This document shows positions 55,894 to 64,000 of a stretch of DNA of 64,000 bases, in pieces. This stretch comes from Bryopsis sp. KO-2023 (taxonomy: Eukaryota > Chlorophyta > Ulvophyceae > Bryopsidales > Bryopsidaceae): contig BSYQ01000016.1 of the NCBI GenBank assembly GCA_030272585.1, positions 558,001 through 622,000 on the forward strand. The letters are read 5' to 3'. Both the position numbers and the translations under genes were made by a program. The notes under the pieces were generated by a model. It searched no databases and was not told the origin of the DNA. It was given only the letters and a program-made list of their open reading frames with translations. The first letter of the stretch is position 1; each line of letters starts with the position of its first letter.

Positions 55894-58273
55894 TCACAAA
55901 TGGGTGGATCCGACCATATGGATCACCTCCTCAAGCAACCAGTTCCTGTTTTCGAAGAGTAACACTCTCGATACTTCATGGACATGTGTGCTGAAGACTG
56001 GGCTCCATGACTCTTTGAGGGGGCCTTTGTTTTCAGTAACACGACCGCCATAATTGCATTCGCCAGTGGTAACACATCGCACAGCATCGAATGGGATCTT
56101 CTCATTTCCATCCAGAAACATCCGCAGAACACTGATCCTTTGATCACCGTCGTCGAATCCTGAACAAAGCAAATACTGGATAACCACAGAAGACCATTTC
56201 TGAAGGAGGCATCGCTCAAAAGCATCGAAGAAGATCTCAATTGGGGAGAGACCTCGTGGAAAGTGTATTCGTACCATAAGGAATGTTCCAACCCGACGGA
56301 CCAAACTTTCTTCTTTCTTGCACGAGTCCATGAAAAAACGCCAATCCAAACAGAAGCCTCTTGAACGGACCAGGATATTGGCACCCCTCGAAAAAGTCGT
56401 CATTTGCAACGGGCTCAAGCATGTATGATCGTTTCATGTTCGCTCTAGTACCCTACCCAAACCAACAAAGATCGCTTGAGACCAGACCAGACTCAAGAAT
56501 TATGACTCCGCTTCACATTGGGCCCGCTGTGAGTTGCTGACCTTTGGCGGTTCGTTCGTCATCTTAACCCCATTCTGCAAGATGTTTACAGGGAACTTTG
56601 GAGATGGGGAACTCGTCATCCACAGCCTGAACTCAGCACTCACTGAATCGGGGTCCATGTCCTCACAGATCTTGTCCAAAGCAGGCATCCACAAAGGAGC
56701 CAGATGGCAGTTTTGCAGGACGACCCAGTTTCCTGCGGTCCTTCCCTCAGCGATGAGTGCATCGGCTTTGGGACCTTGCCCTTGCCCCAGTGAACTGGCG
56801 AACAAGCGACTTTCTATCTTATCATTCTCAGCTGTAGGCACACACAGGACAACCGCGTTTTTGTTTTGTGTGAACAAGGACCTTTTCCGTGATATTGCAT
56901 GCATTTTTTGAATGCATGGATGCCGACATTTTAAGAAATTTTGAGCAAACTACCTACCTGCAAACTGAGGAAGCGCGGCAAAGGGATCGGATCCTGGCGA
57001 CAGAACAAAAATGAGAGGCACAGCCGGGTTGGAGTCCCTGTCGATGCCGAGGACGACTTTGTCCGGTCGGAGACATCTTACGATGAGCAGTTTTCGAAAT
57101 AAATCCAGTTCATGGAATGGCGAGGGGAAGGGAACCTTGTGGGGCTCCAACCCATCGTGCATGGCTTTCCAATGGTCAAGATCCTGAGCAAGAAGGAAGC
57201 TCAATTCAATTTGAAGTGTGCAGGAGAATGCCTGTACATCACCAAAAAGAAATTTGAATGGAGTTCAGCTGGGGAGCCTACCAAAGCAAAGCGGTCGGAC
57301 AGTCCCTGAAAAGGTCCCAGTCTTCCCAAACTGCGTATTTCTTTCCACGCCTTCTCCGTGAGATTGATGAACCATGTGAGAGAGTAGCGGTACGTAGGAT
57401 CGATATTCGCCAGGTCGGATATACAGAAAAAGAGGATCGCCGTGTAGTCTCCGCAATCGGCTTTGTATCTAACCCTGGCCTTCTCGATTGCTTTCTCCGT
57501 CTCTTCTGATAATAGCTTTTGCTTTTCAGCGATTTCGTCGCCCAGAATATTTGCTTCTATGACGATCTGGATGGCAGTGATATTGCCTTCCGAGTTGGAC
57601 AATACATCGAGAATTTTCTCCTCGATTTCTTTCAGCTTTCGTGCATTAATTGCACTTTGAAGCACCAGTTCATTCCTTTGTTCTTCCAAGTCTGGGCGCT
57701 CGTTGGCCACCGGTGGTACCACTACCCCAAGCATCTGGTCGCTTAGACCCGCTGGTGTTATCATGAAGTTCGAGCGTTGGGTTACAGGATTTCGACCTCC
57801 CCCAGGCGGCCCCATACCACAAACGAGGGAAGTGCGTGCAGAGAAGCCGACCACGTTTGGAGGAACGTGGGAATCCGCAGGCAGGTTGAACAAGTATGGC
57901 TGAACGTGTGCCGACTTGCCTGGAGGAAGAAGAAAGTCAGTTTAGGACAGCTTTAACTCTTGAAACAATCATTTCTCTTCGTCTGAGCATGCTCGGCTTA
58001 CCAGCTCCTGTTGGTCCAACAAGCAAGCAAGGCCGAACGTTCTTCGCAGCGAGATCCAGTATGTTTGTGTAGCGTACGGTGGGCACCACAATCGCTCGTA
58101 TTGGAGTGTCATGTGTGAAATCCACCTCTCCTAGCTGAGTGCTCCAGAGCTTCCAGTGTCCTCCAGGCTTTTTCTGCAAGAAGTGGTCATAGACAGACGT
58201 TTCGTCTGCGTTTAGAATCATCGGTGCCTCCATCCTGACACGATTCTTTGGTATGTCCTCTGGAAGGTTGTAC
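55894..58273 (-). pseudogene. Dynein heavy chain-like locus with multiple internal deletions
   Basis: Six in-phase exons (58273-58002, 57919-57282, 57183-56958, 56831-56542, 56452-56275, 56159-55894) encode about 623 residues. Visible blocks of axonemal dynein heavy chain: the AAA3 entry with Walker A (GPTGAGKS) and FSARTS; MGPPGGGRNPVT; NFMITPAGLSDQMLG; ILFFCISDLANIDP and SLTWFINL; TEKAWKEI; EPHK and RCLRPDKV; PLIFVLSPGSDP; SLGQGQGP, LQNCHL, ILQNGVKMTNEPPK; VQERRKFGP and TGECNYGGRVT. Compared with the family, large pieces are absent inside exons without any stop: AAA3 Walker B, all of AAA4, the stalk with its microtubule-binding tip, most of AAA5 and part of AAA6. The C-terminus also ends early. 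A full heavy chain has over 4000 residues. The locus is probably a decayed copy, unless it is a deliberate short dynein or an assembly collapse. Confidence 0.75.
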
Positions 58274-60414
58274 CTTAAGAATTGAGGAGAACACACCAAC
58301 ATCAGACAAACACTACAGGAAAATCGCTCTTGATTGCTCCATTTGAGAACTCTTTTCTCGATACCTTTCTCCAGTTAACTTCCACTTTTGGTGGTGAACC
58401 ATGAGCTCCTTTTGAGTTTGTTCAAGGTTGGAGACCTGCTTCTTGTCAGGTAGCTCCTTGTTGTTTTGTTGCAGTGTGCTGGCCATTCCGTTCCATTTCG
58501 CTGGCACAGGCCTCAGCGAATTGTGCTCGGAAAAAACATGAAGACGGTTGTGCGACCCCCTCGCGGATCTTGCATACGCCGCTCGGAGGAAGTTGAACAT
58601 CGCCTTCAAGCTTGAAGTAGTCATCGTCTTTAGCGCCAAAGTCTTACTTTGCCGCGACCCAGAGATACCGGGTCCCATCGGCCAGGGCCTCTAGTAGTAC
58701 CTGATGTTGACCCGGATTTCTGTAATTCTGTCGGTCACGTGGCATTGCCGCTTTTTTTGATGCTGGGGAGCCAACACACCTACATTTGGTGTTAGTGACA
58801 TGGTTTAATTTAAAGCGGGCGCGTTACTCGTTATTCGATGTGGTCGAATATGGGTTCGATTCTTCTTGAATCCTTATCCTACTTCTTTCTGCCCTTCTGT
58901 GGTGAACTGCAACGACAGGCTGTGGAGTGGTGAGGGGGCCTGTATTTTTTTCCAGTGCATTTCCCAGAAAACAAGAAGGGGCAAGGAAAAAAAAATTCGG
59001 ATTTGAAGTTGTGATTAAAATACAATTTGGTTCACCTATTTTGAAAACAAAAAAAAAAACAGTTTTGGATGGCCGATCCATAGTTTGAAGATTCACACAA
59101 GTTGAAAAAAGATGGAAGGTGGTTTTCAAAACCAGGAATGTAGTGTGGAAATTCTGTTGTCTGATTCCAAAATTTACCATTCTGGTTGCTTTAAGCAATA
59201 TATTACACGTAAGATTGATTTTATGACCACTGACAATACATGCGGATATACCTCCCTATCCAACTGTTGTGAAAAAACATTGAAAAACGAAACCAAAGCA
59301 CGTTCAGTTCCTGGATCTCCGCCGGTCGGTCGGTCGGCAATTTGTACCAATCCTCAGGCCTGCGCCCAACCAACCAATTCTTACTATCCGACCGTATACT
59401 TTTTATGCGATTTTCTAGAATACCCCCCGAAAGATTTCCAGATACAATTTTTGCCAATCACAGCCCACAGGGCTCCCAAGAGGAAACCAGTATGAAAGAG
59501 GTTCAGAGCACCTCCACCTTGTCGACAGGGAGGACGACTTTCGCTTCACCCTTCAGACAGGCGATGACTGTGGAAAACCAACACAACTTGTCGATCCCGA
59601 TCGAAGCCAATTCATTTTTTGGTGCACACACAAAGATGCCACGTGGTCACGCCGCCATTGCGAGGTGTACACCTGCAGAGAAAAACTCATAAAAGAGGCT
59701 TTCCAAGACATCACGACAGCAAGAAAATCCTGACGAAAGAAGAAAAAGTTCCCACCTGCAAGTGTTATGACCGAACATACAAATGGAGCACCCTGCCTGG
59801 TTGGTTCAACCTTACTCCATCACAGAATCGAATCTTTCTTCGAGTTACCGCATCCACAGTGGACAGCGATGAAACTTTTTCTTTTTCGAAAATGGACCGG
59901 CCTGACCAAACAAACCGCATCCCAACACAGCCTCCGTCGTTTTTCATTTTTTGGGGGAGTTTTGCTGCCGCCTGACGACCGCTTCAGATAAGAGATTGAA
60001 GGAGCCTTGCAAGCCAATTTTTCTGAATCAAAACTGAAACACTCGTGGAATCGGGGAACTGCACCCCAGGGTTGAGAGCCGATATCTGAACACCTGGGGC
60101 GGGAGGGAGCTCCCCTCGAGGGGGTTGAAGCGAAAACCGCTTGATGCCATTGTGATCACGTGCACCCTGCAGGGAATGCCGAGGTAGGCCTTGGCCTCGG
60201 TCCGGCTCGCTTCCTCTCTCTTACGAAAAAAAAGGGGGGGCCCTCAGAGTGGCATGTGGCTTGGTAGAATGAGACAACAATTTTCCAGTTTCCAGTGTGT
60301 GGATTATGACTCACCGATTCTGGTGGCGCACATTATTCGCACGTTGTGGATGATTGCGACATGTACAATGGAGATCCTCTCCCACATGGGAAGTAAGAAC
60401 CACTGACGCCACCC
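58274..60414. other. Upstream of the dynein-like locus; scattered exon-like pieces
   Basis: A minus frame at 58313-58678 contains a stalk-like coiled coil (NNKELPDKKQVSNLEQ). A piece near 58680-58730 reads VLLEALADGTRYLWVAA between splice-like sites. Another near 59500-59570 reads ACLKGEAKVVLPVDKV. These could be further dynein remnants or another gene; none can be joined with confidence. Confidence 0.3.
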
Positions 60415-61025
60415 TCATAGAAGCCACCGCTTGGGGAAGATATTATGGCTACCACCAATGGAACGGCCTCCTCCTCCTCCTCCTCCGCCGCCGCCGCCGC
60501 CGCCGCCCCCGTTGGACCCACCACCGACGATGGGGCTTTCTGGTTCATTTTCGTCTTCACCACTACCCTTCCCCTTGTTCTTCTTGCCTCTCCTTTTCCT
60601 CCCCTTGTCTTTTTTTCTGCCTTTCTTTTTTCCCCAATGACGCCTCATTCCGGAATCGCACATCGCTTTTCCAGTACAGCAAGAGTCTTGCTTGGTGTCA
60701 TGCCTGCAGAGCAAAAGACACAGATGAGTTGGAACTAAACAACAAGATCGATAGAACAGCACAGCAGAAAAGGAATTCCAACTTCCTGGCAAGACCCATA
60801 CACCAAACATACGACTGAACTTACAAGGGAGACCCGGGTCAAGCAACGATCTCTGGGGACCAAGTTGCAGCACCGTCGAGGTGTCTGCAGAAGAAAGCGT
60901 AAAACGTTAAGCCGCCAACCCGATCCGCAGTGCCGAACAGCCAGAGCAATGTTCCTCAGCGCACCAGTAGGGTGAGCAGAGTGGCACGCGGCCAAGGCTC
61001 CGACGACAATGAACATGGTGTTCAT
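60415..61025 (-). CDS. Second secreted Gly-rich protein with basic linker
   Basis: Exons 61025-60965, 60884-60825 and 60686-60415 join in phase to 130 residues. Exon 1 is a 61-nt signal-peptide exon (MNTMFIVVGALAACHSAHPT plus one base), the same length and phase as exon 1 of the gene at 16599. Then come a short Cys-bearing segment (SCCTGKAMCDSG), a Lys/Arg/Gly-rich linker (KKKGRKKDKGRKRRGKKNKG), an acidic patch and a poly-Gly run from GGC/GGA codons. The start of the last exon could be either of two acceptors. It is probably an extracellular or wall-associated protein. Confidence 0.55.
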
Positions 61026-63329
61026 TGTGTTGCGTCGGGATTCGCGATTTGGAAAGCCCCCGAGCGCACTCTGTGCTTTCACCCTGGCCGGTCCCCTCCT
61101 CTCTTTTGATTGTTGTTTGTTTGGTCTGACTCAGGGTTGTTTTGGTCCTGGGAGAAACCTTTTCTTATCTTAATCCTGATGAGACTGTGAAGAGGCAAAA
61201 TTGAATGTCGAAATTCCTGAATTTGTTCACTGGGTAAAGCAACAGTTCAGAGTTGAGGCAGGGAGTGAATTAAGACTCCCGATGTGGGAAAAACAAACTT
61301 GTTACACTTCCCTCCCTGTCTTCTTTTTCCCCCTCTATAAAAATCTAAAACACTTTTTAATAGCCCTCGTTTCAGCCAGAATCAGGGAGAATATAGATGA
61401 GCCCCTCATCGTCCAGCAACAACGAATTTTTATCCAGCATCCCACAATCTTCAAGCACCTGCAAGGATTATCAAAAACAAACAAAATGTAGCGGATGCCA
61501 GCTTGAGAACCTTTTGGCTTGCGTCCCCGCCCGCACCCAATGCGTTCTTGTGCTTGATGGGATGAAATGTCTTTTTGACCGAGTGGGATCGATTTTTTTT
61601 TCATCGTCGGACCCGAGCCGAAAGATTTAAAAGAAAGCCGCCTTCTTTTGTTCTTTCCCAGCTGTGGCAAAACGATTACTTAAATTACTCTCCAAGTTCT
61701 TAGGATCTGTAGCCCAAATTTTTCTTGTTAGCCCTGGATCATATGGAGGCGTTTTTCCGAGACCACTTTGTTTGCGCTCTGTCTTCTCCTCTCCCTCCTG
61801 ATGAGCCTCACGCCAATATTATAAAAAAAATGAGCATCTTCACAATCCAAAAAAAAACGAGATTGGCACTCTTTTGGGGGGTTATTTTGCTTATACCTTC
61901 TGATAATTTGAAACATAAGAATACGTGGATGTCCAAAAAATCTTCCCCCTTTGTGGTGTTGTGTGGTTGCCTTTTTTATTTGGGGGATACGTCATTTTGA
62001 GGGTATGTTAATGTGTAAAATATCATAAGGTGAGGAGACAAAGTGTGCTTGTCTTTAAGGACTGTGTGCCTCAAATATTTATTTCCAAAACAACAAGAAA
62101 AAAGAGGCTGAGGCGCCTCCACATTTTCTTTCGAGCAACCGCCACCAGAATAGTGATGCTCGGCCACCAAACAGACAATTATTAATGGGCACGTGTGTTA
62201 CCATCAATTCAGAAATACCTTGGTCTTTTTTTAGGTTGTCAAAAGGGAAAGGAAGATAGAAGCGCTGATCCAACCATGGATGATCGTGCTGTTGAATTTT
62301 GATGGTTTGCTACAGTGGGTTTCCACTGGAAGTGCAGGTCAGAAAGAATTGTGCCGAATAATGTGTGTAATGTCCACGGACACCACTCTTTGATGCCAGT
62401 TTCAATCTCTGGCTGTAACTTCGGATAAAACAACCCACTCGCAGCCACAAAGCAATGGGTGGAAGTTGCATCAAGGGGTGTCCCCAGCCCCTTCTTGATA
62501 TCCACCTGAATTCTGACGATTCGACTAGCACACCGCCCCCAGATTTTCGTAGTTTTTCATGAGACACAGTTTCCAAAGGGCTCCCAGCTCAAGTTTAGAG
62601 TTGATGCCAGTATCCAATGCAGTAATTGTTGGAGTGGATTAGGGATTATTTCTTTGTTGTAGATTTCCAGACACGAGGCCACACCAAAAACTCTTTTTTA
62701 CTGCCTGCACACAGAAATTAATGAAATGTGAATACACCCTGTCTTTCAAAAGCGGATTTTGCCACTGACCACAATCAATTTCTTTCGCTTTTTTAATGTA
62801 GCTAAATTATTTTCGAAAATCAGATTTTAACGGACAAAAACATTGATGCCTGGGCTGCGATCAATCGATATAATTTTAAGAGAAAAAAAGATTGAACAAA
62901 TGGACAAAAGTCGTATGCACAGAATGGACAGAAGGTGTATGCACAGAACCCCCCCCCCTTTGCTTTCAAAAAAAAAATCAAACTGATTAGCTTCTTGTGT
63001 AACTTTTTTTTGGTGGTGGTGGGGAGGGGGCACAAGATTTGCTTAACAGCTGCTCACGTTCTTTCGATATTACAGTCCAAGGTGTTTAGAATTGTTTCCT
63101 TTGCTCGAGTGCTTGTTTCTGCCTTCTGATGTGTGCGATTTCCCCGTCCAAGTTTGACCATGTGCAAACATCGTCCCTGAATTGAAAAACCCAAGCAAGC
63201 ACAGTGTCAGTGGTCTAAATCAACATTCTGAAGAATACAAACATTTAAATTGGTCTGTATTTTTTCATGCATTCCATCGATTTTTCGTGTTTCGATTTCC
63301 CCTTAGTAACCATCCAACACTGCAACGTC
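61026..63329. other. Mostly noncoding; weak exon candidate
   Basis: On the minus strand 62239-62505 follows an acceptor-like aattcag and stays open (GTPLDATSTHCFVAASGLFY). A preceding piece (62508-62576) has a GTGGAT donor. The frames overlap in conflicting phases, so I do not call a gene. The rest shows only low-complexity tracts. Confidence 0.25.
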
Positions 63330-63610
63330 AGGTTCTGTGTGCGGGGTTCCAGTCTGTGCGGGCTTAAATTGGGACCCCGCACCATATTGGGCCAAACCGG
63401 GGCACAGAGCCGTGCGGGGTTTTTTTGGCTCTGTGCGAGGTAAAACGGCTTGTACACCTTGTTTTAAAAACAGCCGCAGGGAGGCTGATTTCAGCCGCAC
63501 AACCTGTGCAGGGTGGAAATGACAACACCCGCACAGTGTGCGGGGTTTTTTTGAATCTGTGCGTGGGTGGCTGTTTTGTGTGCCTGGTTTTCAAAATACC
63601 CCGCACAAGC
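63330..63610. repeat. Cluster of GTGCGGGG/CCCCGCAC motifs with a 126-bp direct repeat
   Basis: At least eight copies or near-copies of GTGCGGG or its complement occur in under 300 bp. GTGCGGGGTTTTTTTG occurs at 63412 and again at 63538, each followed by a near-copy of TCTGTGCGNGG, giving a period of 126 bp. CCCGCACAGTGTGCGGG at 63528-63544 is a perfect inverted repeat with a one-base centre. Confidence 0.8.
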
Positions 63611-64000
63611 CTTTCTTCTTGTTTGTTTCAACCATGTCTTTTCATGTTACAAAATCCCCAGCACCTTTAGATCTCCCCAAGATTATTATCAACACCACAA
63701 CATAGTCCTCTTTGTCCCTTTTCTTTTCCCTTCTTGTTCCCTGCCTATTTCGTATCGACACTCCCCCCCCCCTCCTTTTCGATAAAATGAAAACAGCCAC
63801 CTCTACCTTGAAATAATCAAAAGAAAAATCAAAAGAAAATATCTGGGCATATTCCCTTGGTTTCTTTTTTTGTTTTTCGGTTCAAAGCAGCAGGGTATAC
63901 CCAGCGTCCTATTTTCAAACCATCCCTTTTTTTTGGATCCCCCCTTTTTTGAACATTGAATGCAAACAAACAGGAGGGAAAAAGGAAAATGAAGTGAAAC
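63611..64000. other. Window end, no gene seen
   Basis: AT-rich with C- and T-runs; no supported feature. Confidence 0.4.

Noticed and set aside
60431..60640. Poly-Pro and poly-Ala frames on the plus strand
   Set aside because: They are the complement and shifted frames of the poly-Gly exon of the minus-strand gene.
1..64000. CRISPR arrays, bacterial operons, phage or plasmid features
   Set aside because: No regularly spaced repeats of that kind; the genes are spliced eukaryotic genes throughout.

Overview
The window is nuclear DNA from an intron-rich eukaryote. Genes are split by GT-AG introns, often only 78-92 nt long. About a dozen multi-exon genes can be rebuilt because donor and acceptor phases agree across exons. 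Several families point to a flagellate of the green lineage, probably an alga: an EMB8-like hydrolase, a FOLT/SLC25A32-like carrier, a HUA2-like CID protein, a TKL receptor-like kinase and axonemal-type dynein sequence. This placement is inference; no organelle or rRNA sequence is present to confirm it.

Layout. 1-9445: a minus-strand Ty3/gypsy chromovirus in tandem. One complete unit (LTR 8962-9445, small leader ORFs, gag, pol, an extra 3' ORF, LTR 1306-1789) shares its left LTR with a second copy that runs off the window. The 1789-bp direct repeat looks identical. 9446-12666: flanking DNA with one Cys-rich transmembrane exon, a 168-177-bp tandem repeat and a 30-bp palindrome. 12667-15378 (-): an eight-exon gene of unknown function with RPxSA motifs. 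16599-17440 (+): a secreted Gly-rich, Cys-rich protein. 19849-22435 (+): a HAD phosphatase. 23018-24028 (+): a multipass membrane protein. 25478-28427 (+): a mitochondrial/plastid-type folate carrier. 29611-31886 (-): an alpha/beta hydrolase. 32161-37384 (+): a Tudor-like plus CID nuclear protein. 40197-42509 (-): a probable nucleolar protein, divergent from a receptor-like kinase at 42826-45047 (+) whose DFG motif is GFG. 46226-47232 and 47949-49974 (-): two unrecognised multi-exon genes. 50573-50845 (+): a possible small gene. 52087-52995 (-): an unrecognised four-exon gene. 54917-55840 (-): two acidic/unknown exons. 55894-58273 (-): a dynein heavy chain locus with open frames but several internal deletions. 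60415-61025 (-): a second Gly-rich secreted protein with the same exon-1 layout as the first. 63330-63610: a cluster of GTGCGGGG/CCCCGCAC motifs.

The genes do not form a pathway; this is ordinary scattered eukaryotic gene content. The least expected signals are the multi-ORF organisation of the retrotransposon and its coiled-coil/Cys-rich third ORF, the collapsed dynein gene, the GFG kinase, the paired Gly-rich secreted proteins and the oriented poly(C)-poly(A) tracts. Exon boundaries were read by eye and need transcript support.
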